Shown here one piece after another: positions 38,159 to 51,200 of a stretch of 64,000 bases of DNA. A program made the position numbers and the translations under genes. Source of the DNA: Latrodectus hesperus (lineage: Eukaryota; Arthropoda; Arachnida; Araneae; Theridiidae); assembly GCA_037975125.1 (NCBI GenBank), contig CM075854.1, forward strand, positions 62,159,926 through 62,223,925. The letters are read 5' to 3'. The stretch's first letter is position 1. Every line of letters starts with the position of its first letter. Below the pieces are notes generated by a model that was not told the origin of the DNA, made no database searches, and worked only from the letters and a program-made list of their open reading frames with translations.

Positions 38159-38294
38159 CTTCTTTCGGGTCGGAACCCGCACTGGTATTCTTCTACTATA
38201 GGCTCAGAATAAATTCTAAGTTTTTCCAAAATTATTCCCGATAGTATTTTATATGTAACATTTAGAAGTGTTATCCCTCTGTTGTTATCACAAT

Positions 38295-38789
38295 TTATTT
38301 TATAACCTTTTTAAAAATTGGGCATATAATTCCCAGTTCCCATTCATTAGGTATGCATTCCTCATTCCAAATTTTAACAACCAGTTTATGAATTTTTTGT
38401 AAACGTTTCTTGCCGCCTTTCTTTATCATTCCTATGTGGATTGGGTTGTTTCCAGAAGCTCTGTTATTTTCCATTTTTTTCATGACCCTTTCCACCTCCT
38501 CCAATGTAGGGATATCATGTTCAATTCCTGTATCCCGTTGATCTTCAATACGCGCTCCGTCAATAAAGTTCAGATCATGATCAGGTTTTTCACTAAGTAA
38601 CTCCCTGAAGTGCTCTCTCCACCTGTCCAACACTTCGTTCTCTTTTCCTAATACTTCTCCACTCTTACTTTTGCAACCAATTGTTCTTGTTGCTATATTT
38701 GTACTTATTCTCTTAACTGAGTTGTAGAATTTTCTTGTTTCACTGCTATGTGCAAGTTTCTCGATTTCTTTGCATTGTTTTTCGAACAT
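38295..38789 (-). pseudogene. RTE-like RT N-terminal fragment
   Basis: This 164-aa open frame is the longest intact piece of the LINE at 38163-39690. It covers the region between endonuclease and RT fingers and ends just before the RGI-LLN block, where the frame breaks. The RT active site is absent. Confidence 0.8.
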
Positions 38790-38978
38790 TTCAATTTTCT
38801 TTCTTTTACATACATGGTTTGCTTTTCGTCTTAGCTCTTTGTACTGTTCAACACTACCTATTGGTTCTTTTTATAACATCTTTTTCCTTGCTTCATTTTT
38901 TTCTGCAATTACCATACGGTATTCCTCATCAAACCATCCCTCATTTTTCCTCTTTTCCTTCTTCACGCCTATAATCTT

Positions 38979-39647
38979 TTACGACGATTCAATGATGACA
39001 CTTTCTATGTTTTTCCATTCACAGTTAATATCTTCTGAATCTGTTTGGTCTGCAATCAATTCTTCAATTGTTTCTTGGTACTTCTTTTCAATCTCTTGTT
39101 CTTTCAGTTTTTCAATGTTCCATTTCCTTCCTTTACGGATCTTTGATTTGCTGTTGCTCACAATTCTTTGTCGTATTTTAACTCTTACGAGATAATGGTC
39201 AGAGTCACAGTTTGGTCCTCTTAAGGACCTTACATCCAAAATTGATGATGCATAGCGTCTATTGATCAACACATGGTCAATTTGGTTAACCGTTTTAGAG
39301 TCTGGCGACTTCCAAGTTCCCAGATGTATTTGCTTGTGTGGAAAACAAGTGCTTTGGATTTTCATTTTATTTCTTTCGGCAAACTAAACCAGCAGCCTAC
39401 CGTTTCCATTGCATACTTCATGTAAAGCGTGATTACCAGCCACCTCTTTCAACCAATCCTCCTTTCCTATTTTGGCGTTAAAGTCTCCAAGAATCACTAC
39501 CATATCATATTTAACGCATTCACTGATGGCCCTTTCAAGTTCATCATAGAAATCCTCTTTGTATTCATCTTCCTTCTCTTCTGTCGGGGCATATATTGAA
39601 AATATTGAAATATTTCTAAACTTTCCTCCAATTCTTATTTTACACAT
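38979..39647 (-). pseudogene. RTE-like endonuclease domain, interrupted
   Basis: Two open frames (39384-39647 and 38979-39365) are in register, separated by a single TAG that replaces a sense codon in the LL-FAERN motif. GDFNAKIG and SDHYLVRV show the endonuclease core. The N-terminal catalytic part is truncated. Confidence 0.8.
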
Positions 39648-39696
39648 TCTGGCGTTCAGAGATTCAAATTGTAGTATAGATTTTTTTTTTTCATTT

Positions 39697-41900
39697 TCCT
39701 GCTAACAATAAATCCAAACAAGGTGTATCAAATATGAAGTGCTTTTCTCCAAATATTTATTTTTATAATAAAATAAATCCCCGGAATAGCATTAGGAGTG
39801 CATTTCATACTAAATGCATCCATTAATTTTAATTTAGATAGACTATTTATTGTTATTTGCCCCCAGATGCATAAGTTTCAAATTACAATTCTTGGATGTT
39901 CTATAAAGAAAAAGAAATATAAACACTTTCCAGAATTTTAGTCCACGGGAAATTGTTTTGTGGTAAAAAAATTATCAATAAATGCAGTATCAACATTTAT
40001 ACACATACTATCGTAGTTTTTGCTGGGAGAGGGTCTTATATCCAACAACTGCGTATCAATAAGTTAGAATTATGAGCGCATAAGACAAACCAAACATGAA
40101 GGTGGTTTTCTCAAAAATATTTTATCGTAAAATAAAAACTAGAATTGTTTTTAAGGTATATTTTATATTTTAAAAGCACCCATTAATTTTAATACTCAAA
40201 ACAATTTTTTTAGTTATTGCCGACTGTTTTAATTCCATGGCCGCGCAAATTTTTGTCCCCTGGGACTTAAGGTGAACCAGATATTTGTGCAAGCGCTCTT
40301 CCCCAAAAATATCCTAATAAAATAAATGCTTTGAATAGCCTTAAGAGTGCAGTTTATATTAAATAATACCATTAATTTTAATGATAAAATGCTTATAAAG
40401 GAATAAGAGATTGAATTTCACAGACGCGCAAATTTCTAAGTTTGGTGCGAAAATGAAAATGAATCCGCAAGCACTTTCTAGAATTCCGATCTATGAAAAC
40501 AATTTATTTTGTTATAAATATCTAACTACATCAGGAATAGCTACATACCAACTTTTATGCATATACTTTGATAAGGTTTCGTACGGGAGAGGCTTTAATG
40601 GGATGCATACAAACCAATACATTAGCACTGGTGAACTAGGCATGGATCACTTTTATTCAAAAGTTTTTATAATAAAACAAATATCTTGAAATAGCTTTAA
40701 AGGTACATTTTATACTAAAAGAACCCATTAATTTTAATACAGATTGAATATTTATTGTGTTTCAGGCAATGTTCGAATAACAGCGGCTTAAATTCATAAG
40801 TCGGATAAAGCGAACCAGACGTAGGGGTGCTTTCTCAAAAAATGTATTCAAAATAATATAAATACTTGGAATAACCTTATTGCTGCATTTTATATTAAAT
40901 GCAGCTATTAGTATGTGTATGAGTGAGAGAGAGAGAGAGAGATTTTATAGAGTTATATTGGCAGTTGCTTAATTTTCCCAGGCATATGTTTTTCTAAGTG
41001 CCTTGCTTGGATGGGTATAAAGAGGAAAAGAATCACATACCCTTTCCAGAATTTCTATCAATCGAAATATTTTTTGTAATAAATGCTTGCTTACACCCGC
41101 AAAGGCTACATACCAAGTATCATGCATATACTTTAATAAGTTTTCCTGGGAGAGGATTATACAGGACATATACATTCGTACCAATACATCAGGATAGGAT
41201 GTGTTTTAAGTGAACTAGACATGTGTGTGGGTGCTTATCTCCAAAAACTTATTTTTATATAATAAAATAAATACCAGTAACCTCAATTTTATACTATAAG
41301 CATCCGCTGAATTTCATAGTATAAGAATTTGCTTAGAGTTATAGGAAATTAGTGTATAGAGTTATAGGCAGTTGTGTTAGAATTTCCCCGGTGAACACAT
41401 TTCCATATACCGTGCTAGGATTTATATAAAGGGGAAAAGATACGCTAGCCCTTTCTGTCCAAGGAAAACATTTTTGCAATAAATGTGTTTGCATAGCTCA
41501 GTAATGGCTGCATACCAAGCTTTATGCATATACTTTGATAAGATATTCTTGCTGGAAGGAGTTTAATGCTTACAAACCAATGCATTAGCATCGGGCGCGC
41601 AGAGGGAGAACCAGACATGAGGGAGCTTTTACGCAAAAGTTCTTTTGATAACAAAATAAATATCTGCAATAGCTCTAAAGGTGCTTTTCTCTTTGTAATA
41701 ATATGAGTACATGGAATAAATAACTTTAGGATTGCATTTTATACTAAATGCAGTTATTAAATTTAATATATAAGGAATATTTATAGTTATTGGCCGTTGT
41801 TTGAATTTCGAGGTGCACAAATTTCCAAGTGTAGAGCATTGCTATGTATAAAGGGGTAAAAAAACATGAGCTTTTTTAAGAGTTTTTGCCAAGTGGGAAT
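39697..41900. repeat. Degenerate tandem array, unit about 540 bp
   Basis: A set of landmarks recurs in fixed order: GCATTTTATACTAAATGCA followed by CCATTAATTTTAAT; TATTGTTATTG and CGCGCAAATTTC; TTTCCAGAATTT; GCTACATACCAAG followed by TTTATGCATATACTTTGATA; CAAACCAATACATTAGCA; and GAACCAGACATG. The TACATACCAA landmark lies near 40542, 41106 and 41509. The TTTTATACTAAA landmark lies near 39809, 40347, 40711, 40887, 41280 and 41734. Full units are about 540-565 bp and some are shortened to about 400 bp. A GA microsatellite sits at 40922-40942. Short frames within the array are by-products. Not a family I know. Confidence 0.7.
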
Positions 41901-44900
41901 ATTTTTCAGAAAATTTTGGAAATAGTATACATTCCACCAGATTCCGATATTACCACCCATCAGCTAACTTCACCCTAAATACCAAGCCTACGAAAGTTTC
42001 AGTACGTAAAATTAAGTAATAAAAAATCTAAGTTTCAATAGACTTATATGTTTGATGAAAGGAAATATCATTAAAAATGATTATAAGCAATCAATGATAC
42101 TGTACATCGATCTTTCATAACTTTTTTCCTCAAGTTACTTTAAATTCCTCAATTGAATAAAATACTTTTCCTGATTTTGACTCTTAAGTTGTTACTCATG
42201 ACATCTGGACAAGTCAAGCTCGTCAGCCGATAGCTATGAAAGTGAATGTATTTCTTGCGTTAAAACTCCTCAGATAGATGGCACTACCAGAGGATTCATT
42301 CTCTCAATTTTGACTTTGTGATCTGGAGGGGGAGAAAATTTTCTCCAAAAAATCTCCATGATCAGTTTTGACATTTTTCCTTTCCTCATCCTTGTCGGGT
42401 TCCGTCTTTATTTGGTTGGAAAACATGCAAGCATAATTAACTTAACGTGAAAAAATTTTAAGTTGAAATCACTAGAGTTTTTTATGCAACATTAATTACT
42501 TTTTCTTTAAAAAGAAGATTGCCGAAGTTTAGACCTTTTATAATCATTTAGATTTGCTGAAGCCCTAACTCATCGAATGCATTTATATATTTATATAGTT
42601 ATACACACACTAAATTTAATAATTATACACTTGTACCTTCTTAATTAATTAATTGATTTTTTGTAAGATTCATCCAATATGTGCCATATTACAGTTTAAG
42701 AGGCTAATAATCTTGATGTTCTTCAAAAACGTAAGTCCTGATTTGCAGCTTATATATCTGACAAAAATTTACGATACAAAATACGAAATTGCAGAGAGTA
42801 AAATATGACATAACTGATATATTTATAAGGAATAATAATTATAAAAGTAATTCATGAAAAATGGGACATTGAAATATTTTAGCCCACACACACATTCATT
42901 TTATTCGAAACGAAATTTTTTGTAGATTATAGTCATTTCCTATTGATTATGAAGATAAAAATTGTATATAAAGCTAACGAAAAATTTGTATTTGTGTTTT
43001 AATTATATTCTGAAGATTTTTCATTAATAATATTTCAGTTTCATGACATTTAATTTTTCGAGAACGAATTTATTTATATAATTTTAGTCAAAATACGGTT
43101 ACATTTCGTATTTTACTTATAAAAGAAAATATAAAGTATTAATAATATATTGCTTGTAAATTAAAACGTGAAATATTTGATATGATATTGATAGAAAATT
43201 AATATCACGTCAAATATTTCAGTACATTAAAACTTATATAAAATATTTTACTTTGAATTTCTAAATAATAATTACATCCAGAGGCTCTAATGAAGAATTA
43301 TCAGCCGAAACAATATCAACTAGATATTATATATTTTATTTTGAATAGATTAAATTTAATTGTTTAATCAATATTAAAATTTTTATAGGCTTGTAATTTT
43401 GACTTAGACATCCTTTAAAAAATAATTAGAACTCCAAAGGAACTTGGTGGATCTTACTACATTCACTAAGTTAAATGAGCTATCTAATGAGCTTACTTTT
43501 TTGGAATATGAGAATTACTGAGAACCATACACATCAAAGTATTTAAATAAATGCAAAAAATGTGGTAAATAAGTTTAAATTAAAATGAAAACCGTCTAAT
43601 TTGCATAAAAATGAAATTGACCAGAAATTTTTATCAGAAAAAATGCAAGATACTTTTGTTATTCACATATGCATAAATTTTGAATACAAAATAACTATAT
43701 AGCACTACAAATCTTGGGCAAAAAAAAAAAAAAAAAAAAACATGGTAATCTAAAAACACAATTAAAAGAACATAATTTTTGAAAGGAATTAAACTACATA
43801 AACCTATTAATATGAAAATATAAAAGCAAGATTTTCGTTTATGGCAAGCTCTCCCAGCTGTTCCTTCGCCCTCCTAGTCTTTTAACAATTACCCGTTACC
43901 TATTCTATATTTGATTCGCTCCAGGCTTTACGGCTTATTTCTCAACATATGACACAATAATTAAATTTAAAATATATTTTCCCGAATAAAACTGAAATTT
44001 CGGTCAAAATAAAGTTGAAATTTTCGGGGAAATTTTGTTTGTCAATTTAGCGCTCCTCTCTGGGGATGATAGAACTCCTGCCTCCCCATTACTAATCAAG
44101 TGCAGAAGATTTCTTTGTTGAAGTTCATGGATGAATAACTTATTTTCACCCAAGTCGTAAGATAAAATTTTGGGTGTGTTTTTCTTCAGTTACAGTATCT
44201 TACTTAATAACTCACACTGATTAAAATTACTTAAGATATCGCTTTCCCTGCACCTTATTCCAAGCAACACATTCACAAGAACATTTGTGGATAGAATGTC
44301 AACTTCATACAGCGAGAAAGATTCCAAGACATGATCACTCCTAGATTAAGCGAGAAAAATTCCACACAAATTGTGCTTAAAAAATCCGTGATGAATGATA
44401 TTTTAATCTGTAGCCAATTAATAGCTCAAAGTCTACTCACATAAATGACACTGGGATTTATATAAAAAAAATATTTTCTTATAATTTCTATTTCAAAATC
44501 GAAAGTTTTTATTCATTACACTGATTAAGTAATACTTAATGCTGCACTTATTTATTCACAGTTCAAAGATTCTTCAATAATATTGTCGATCCAAATTTCT
44601 CATCTATTAAGTTAAATAATGAATAAAACTTTAAATAAAAAGAAACTAACGCAAACGAAAAATAAAAAAGGAAGTTCATAGGAGATTTTACAACATATAG
44701 TTCGTAAGTGGGAATTAAAATTATTGCGTCTATGGGACCCTGGTTTGACCAGATAATGTTGCGAAAAATCGTGAGTATTCGTAAATTAGAGGTTCATGAA
44801 AACGAACATCTACTGTATTTCGTTGAAAATGTTCTTATCTCCTTCACATTTTCCACTGATTTATTTTTTAGGAGGGGAGATATGTAATATTCAATTTATG

Positions 44901-45013
44901 CTAAACTAAAATAATAGAATAAGTTCTTTGTTTTACCTACTCAATACAATAATAAATTTATGTATATTCCCTTATTTTTCTTATGCACTGTGAAATCAAT
45001 AATTGGTCTTAAG
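41901..45013. other. Mixed AT-rich sequence, no supported gene
   Basis: GC-richer patches at 42180-42420 and 43850-44120 show no coding pattern. A 21-base A run lies at 43720-43740 without a recognisable element upstream. Confidence 0.45.
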
Positions 45014-45186
45014 TTTGGTTGATTTGTCGCTCAACGGTCATTTTTTGCACAAGAGGGCTAATTAGACCGGGACCTACGGTTTAAAGTGACTTTCGAACCA
45101 CTACAAACATCCATGCTCAAGATGGGATTCGAACCCACGAACTGTTAAACCAAAGGCAAGAGCGCTATCCATTCAGGTGCCAGCTA
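45014..45186 (-). mobile_element. tRNA-derived SINE, minus strand
   Basis: Reverse complement of the SINE at 29417-29598. The minus strand reads CTGGCACCTGAATGGATAGC, a B box GGGTTCGAATCCCA, GGATGTTTGTAGTGGTTCG, GGTCTAATTAGCCC, and a tail near GACAAATCAACCAAAC. Divergence from the first copy is modest. Confidence 0.88.
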
Positions 45187-45849
45187 GGTTTTAACTGTTT
45201 ATTTTATTGACTTTTAAGTGCATAAATGCATTTGTTATTGAGTGTCACAGTTTAATGTTATTTCATAATTTATAGGATTTGTTTTGCACGTTGCTTTTTA
45301 TACAGTAAAATGATTATTTTTATATTTTATTCATGTTTTTTTTAATGACCAAAAAGAAACATTAACAGTCCTACATAAAACAAAAAATGCTCTTAAAGTT
45401 ATTTACTACATATTTTTGGACAATGTTTGAAGAATTTGATATTTCATGTTTCTGTAACATTCTATGTTATGTGTACATAAACTATCTAAATCATACCGTT
45501 AAGAGATTGCCTTTAAAAACATTTATTAAGAATTAGCGACGCAGACAGGTATGCGCAAAAGGACATGTACCCACAAGATTTTCATTTGAAATTGAGATAT
45601 TTTAAGATAATTTCTTTATTATGATAAATGTTGTAAATTTCAAAAAGTAAATTTTTTTGTTACTATAAAGATAATAAATTCATTTAAATTTACAAAAAAA
45701 TTTCTGAATATAAATTAATCTAATTAAGAAAAACCATTTAAATCAATGCACATGAAAAAGAATAGAAACGTTTCTTCTATTTGAAAGAAAAAACTTCTAG
45801 AGCACCTTTATTAATGAGTTAAAAAGTGCAAGATGTTCTCGCTACGCCA

Positions 45850-45960
45850 AGCTGGCAGTTAATTAAGAGTACCCTGTGACATTTAGTGGATTCAACTTCC
45901 ATTTCAAGTGCAGATGTTTGTAGTGATTTGGAATCATTGTAGTGATTGGTTCCCGAAGTG
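45850..45960 (+). mobile_element. Decayed SINE remnant
   Basis: CCAAGCTGGCAG at the start, then TAGTGGATTCAACTTCCATTTC and GCAGATGTTTGTAGTGATTTGGAATC further on, parallel the SINE at 29417-29598. Internal bases are heavily changed. Confidence 0.45.
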
Positions 45961-48059
45961 TTGGCAGAGTGACAACTTTCCTAAATTTTCGGAGGAATTT
46001 CCCCCTCCCAAACAAAAAATATCTAATACAGAGTTTTCGGAAAGTCACATATTGAATCGTCCAAAAACGGTTATCTCGGCTTTCGTAAGCAGAATGTAAT
46101 TTGAGAAAACTTCTGTTGCTCCAACTATTCATGCTTTTAAATTTACTTTATCTTTTCAGTTTTCTACTTCACATAAGAAATAGATTCTTTTAAATTTAAT
46201 GTTGACAAAAAATTCAAAACATCAATTTGAAGCTAAAATGTTCACATTAAACAGTAATATAGTTGAAAATCACCTCCTTGAATAGGAAAAATACAGTGAA
46301 GATGAAAAATTTACTTTTCTTTAAAAATTACCCAGTTGCTATATTAAAAGGAAAAAAAAATGCAGTTTGATAAAAATGATATAGGAATTATTTTTACCCA
46401 ATTTACCTCAATTATACAAGTCATAATTCCAAGTTCGTTATAAAATAATGAAGAAATTATTATTAACCAATATACCCAAGACCCACTTATTTCTATATTA
46501 TATATAAATTAGGATTTTACTATAAATATTCTGACTAAAGAAATATGTAAGTATAAGTTATAGGGAAAGATTGGTATTTTTTAAAGAGCTGATCTTTTTC
46601 AAATTGCAATATTTTAAAGCTTATATTCAGCTTACCTGTCCAGTATTTACTGCAAAGATATTTTTCAACCATGAAATATTTTATGGAACTGTTCAAGAAA
46701 CAGTGCATTAGAGAGAAACTTATTATATAGACGCAGAATTATATACAGAAACATAACTATGATTTAAATGTTTTGCCAAAGAAATAAAATGGAGAAAAAC
46801 CTTGTAAAACTATAACTTAGTGTGTCAATGTGTAAGAAATTTTTCACACATATTTCATAATTCTACACTATTTTAAAGCATGTGAGTTTGCTATAAGCTA
46901 ATTTTTTTTTTATCAAATTTTTTAATTTTCTACCGATTTTAGCAAGAATGAATTTTTACTCTTTCATGGCATCTTTATTTTCTTAAATGTGATCTGTACT
47001 TCTATTTTTATACTTTATTCAATCCTTGAATAAATTTAAAAAGGGATGAGATTAAATAAGATTAGAATAACGCATTCTTCAGTTTTTTGCAAATGAAAAC
47101 CTTTCAATGAAATGACATGAACTTGCCAAAATTATTTTCCAAATGCATTATTGCTGACAAAGTTAGTCGAAGCTATGTTCATTATCAAATTCCACTACCA
47201 AAACTAATATCAATGGAGCTAAGTCATCAAGTTTACTTTCTTATGGTTTAAGGAGCTAGGTAAATTACATATAAGCACTCATTTTGAGAAGAAAACTTAA
47301 TCTGATCTAATAAAACATACCTTTATATAATTATTCTGATAGCATGGTAATTTTTTAAAATTAACCTTAGGTTAAATTTCCATCACATGAAAATTACAAT
47401 AAATTTCCAACAACAAAAAATTTTACTAAAAAGCACATTGAATGTTCCAACATTTATAATGGAATACTAGAACCAGTTAACTTACATACCAAAGTAAATT
47501 TCCTTTAGTAGTCTGCAACAGTGTACTAAACAGATACCTTTACCATCTTCATATGCAGTAGAAATATGCTTAGCGAGACTGCAGTTGTAGGATAATAGTC
47601 ATTTGTTTGTAAAACAAAACTGCACTGCTAGTTTAACAGAAAACTAACCTCAATTCAGATGTGGAAATGCTACATTCCATCATGCACATTAAGTTACATT
47701 TTCATTTTAACATACATGCATGTGTGCTCATATACTCCTGGCAATGAATTAGGATGAGTTGTATCAGCAATCCTTTTTCCTGCACTTGACTGTCTCAGCC
47801 AAAAGGAATTTATTACATTTCAGTGTGATTAATAACTCAGAGGTAATCTTTAAGATTCAAATAAAAACTTAAGTTTAAAATCAGGATGTAAATAAACAGA
47901 AGTGTTCCATTTAACAGTACAAATTAAAACTAAGTTTTTAATAATGTATCTTTTTCGATATTTGAAACACACACTTTTCATTAGTTAATTTTATGCAGTT
48001 TTCAATCCTTTTTAAAAAGGATTTTGAATATTTTAATTCGACTAAAATCAAATCCACAC
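45961..48059. other. AT-rich sequence downstream of TCTP
   Basis: No supported gene or repeat. Frames at 45863-46132 are short and without motifs. Confidence 0.45.
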
Positions 48060-48077
48060 TTATATGTATTAAAAAAC

Positions 48078-48083
48078 TTTATT
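48078..48083 (-). terminator. Polyadenylation signal of TCTP
   Basis: AATAAA on the minus strand lies about 205 bp past the TCTP stop codon. It is the nearest canonical signal on a plausible last exon. Confidence 0.5.
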
Positions 48084-48285
48084 TTTTTCTTATTTAGAAA
48101 ATGTTAACAATTTCAATTTCCAAGATTCAACATTGATATATTAAACAAAATAGACTATAAGAATAATATATTAATTTATATTTCTATTACAAATATTCTG
48201 AAGATCTTCTTTCAATAAATAAGAGTCAACTCAAAAGGCACAGCTGTATTTACAATTTTCTTTGGTTCTTCCCACACATCTTGTT

Positions 48286-51200
48286 TCACTAAAAAGAAAC
48301 AAATATCAGTAACAAATTAATAAGAGAAACAAATATCACAATAATTTAAAAAGATTATAAATTTTAACTCAAAACAAAGTGGAATTGGATCTTCAAGAAG
48401 TGTAAGTTCTTCCATAATGTGCCAATATTTAAACATTTCACAATTTTGATAAATATTTGCAAAATGAATATTTGTGGATTTCAAAAGCATTAATTCATAA
48501 AATAGAAACAATTTTATTTAAATATTTGAAGTTCTGTACATCAATTACTTATAAAGGATATTTTGTTAAACATGTTCACATAGTTTCTACTAATTCATTA
48601 CACATTAAAAATATACATTTGTTGAAATAAGAAAATTTCCCTAAGAAAATAGAGAAATATAACATTTAAAGTAATATCTATAAAACCCGTATTTATTTTA
48701 TTAAAATAAGACTTAGTTTACTTTCAAAAACTTTTGAGTATATAAAATTTTAGACATCATAACAAAGTACTGTATTGCAAAGAAAACTTTAGAGTAATTT
48801 TCCAACTAAAACTTCTCATTTAGTTTACTATTAATTCTAACTTTCTAAAATAGAAGTGTTTTTATAACTTTGCAATTAATGTTAACTTGCTCCCATCCAC
48901 CATTTCTTCAGCATTTGCTGTAGATTTTTTCAATCTAATTAGTCATTTTCAAGCATTTCTAATCAATTTTAAGTTGTTTCATTATGTAGAGCCTCATGTT
49001 CTCCCATTATGATAGGTGAATAAAAAATAGCCTAAATTAAACTGATACTGTTGTCTTGCACCAGAAACCAAACCAAGGACTTGCCAACTATCTGATTAAA
49101 TGCAGGTAATACATTTTAATTTAAAATAAATGATTTTAAAAGTATTGTCTACAACTACAATAAAACCTATTTCCTTCAATTATTTAAAATTCTTTCAGCT
49201 AATTATTTAAATATTGCAAGTCTTTCGAGTTTTCAAATTTATTTAAAGGGTTTCTTTCTAGAAACTGATCGTGAACATAAGAGAAGCGTAACAACTCTGT
49301 GACAATCAGAATATTTATGAAACAAAATAACTAAAATGGATTAAAATGATTTTTCTCCTGTTTATTGGAAATTTTTTAAATATTTAAAGGATTATATATA
49401 GTTATTCTAAGATAATCTATTTAATAAATACTCAAGACATTTTATGCAGTAATTTTGATTATCAAAAATACACAAAATTTTGAGAATGAACTAACATTCA
49501 TTAATCACACTAAGCATCATGAATAATATACATATAAAACTAGAAAGTAGTTATCACTGAATTAAATTTATTTAAAATTAATATAACAGTGCTGTAATCT
49601 TAAAATCATAGAAACCGTAACTTCACATAAGAATCTAAATTCTAAAAATTATTTAAAGTTTATACAACTTAAATGACAAATTCAAGACACTGGATACTGA
49701 ATATCAATAAAAAGTTTTAAGCCAAAATAAGAACTTACAACTTTTTCTTCTTCTAAGCCATGTTTAAAAAATATCATGTATGGAGTTTCACCATTAGCAT
49801 TTTCTCTATACTCTAGAAATGCAATAAGGCCATCTGGATTTGAGCTTTCACCTACATAAAAAAATTACAGCTGTGGTCAAACAATCTTAAGTAATATATG
49901 CAACTACGCATAACTAGGATATCAAAAGATGTATATTGAAACTACAGTGTCAAAACTTTTTTGGAGTTAGTTTAAAAAGCATGCAAAACTTAATTTATTA
50001 ACTGTCATATGTACACGATATTAGTTATAATTTCAGTAAACAGCGTGCTGAAATTTAAATAGACAGAATAAAAACTAGAAAATATTGAGAGAAATATTCA
50101 CATGCAAAATTATCTAAATATATAATTTTAATATATTAAAGTTATTGAATACACATTAAAGTCTGATGTGGAATTGAATCTAAAATTATATCAAGAGTGC
50201 ACTTGAATTTTCAAGAATTGGTGAAAGCAAAAACATAGTATTTTAAATCCGTTAATATATATATATATTAGTTCATTTTATAAAACCAGATATTCTAAGC
50301 TTTGCCATTCTAATCATTTTATTACAGATTAGGACCAACTCAACAAGAGCTGATACAGAGATCCAACACCAAATACAGGAATCCTAACCAAAAAGTTAAT
50401 TGAAAACTAGACATTCAACCATCATTAACACGCATTAGAATGAGAGTTTAACTGATGAAATGGTTAGAGTATCAACCATTCAGCCACTCTAGTTAAACTT
50501 TAAAGCAGAAGTTCAAAACTTTTTTTAATGAATGATTGGATAGTATATAAATCTAACTAATATCTAAACTAGCTAGTTTTAAGTATTAACAAATGGTGGT
50601 GGCTTAATGTTTTAGGTTATACATATTTGCCAGCATTGAAAATCTTGGAACCCTAAGAATTTTTTTTAACTCCTCGTATCAATATGCAACAAATTTAATG
50701 TAAAATGAAGCAAATTGAAAAAATGAAGCAACTTATATTTTGTTACTCTTAAGTATAAACAATCAAGACATCGCTTTATCATTAATCCTCTTTAAATGCA
50801 GCATATAATAATCACAGTCAAGAAACTGAGAAGGAAGCATAAATTAGACACCAGATGTTATTCTATATTCATAATTTAACCAAGATCTGAACAGTGAAAA
50901 GCTAAACTATCAAGTTGGTGGTTATAGATATAAACCATATGTATTTACAACATTATGTTTAAGTAAAAGAAAAATCTGAATACATTTTTCATAAATAACA
51001 CCTGGCCACATGCAAAAAACTGGTTTCACCCCCAAGTCCTTCATAAAAAAAAATACAGCGTCATAAGATTTTATATTTAATAGCACTTGAGATAAAAGTT
51101 ATTAAAATCTAAACAATTCCCATTTTTATAAACTTTAAAAAATCAGTATAGTTCAGACCTTAAATTGTTCAATATTCTTGTACTATGAAAAGTAAGTTGC

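Larger units (their letters stand above)
38163..39690 (-). mobile_element. RTE-like non-LTR retrotransposon fragment
   Basis: The minus-strand order is endonuclease then start of RT. From 39647: SIYAPTEEKEDEYKEDFYDE and VILGDFNAKIG; a premature stop; then NQIDHVLINRR and SDHYLVRVK, with the catalytic Asp and His of the AP-like endonuclease visible. After further stops comes the N-terminal RT region: WREHFRELLSE, NNRASGNNPIHIGMIK and WNEECIPNEWELGIICPIFKK. A frameshift then leads to NCDNNRGITLLNV and YQCGFRPERS, where the copy stops at about 38163. The rest of the RT and the 3' tail are missing, as is the 5' end. Family features (GDFNAKIG, RGI-LLN, YQCGFR) fit RTE/BovB-type elements. Confidence 0.85.

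Noticed and set aside
38735..39195. Two plus-strand frames of 79 and 141 codons
   Set aside because: Antisense to the RTE-like LINE, whose minus-strand frames carry clear endonuclease and RT motifs.
40411..41820. Several 63-92 codon frames on both strands
   Set aside because: They recur with the tandem units of the 39697-41900 array and show no coding motifs.
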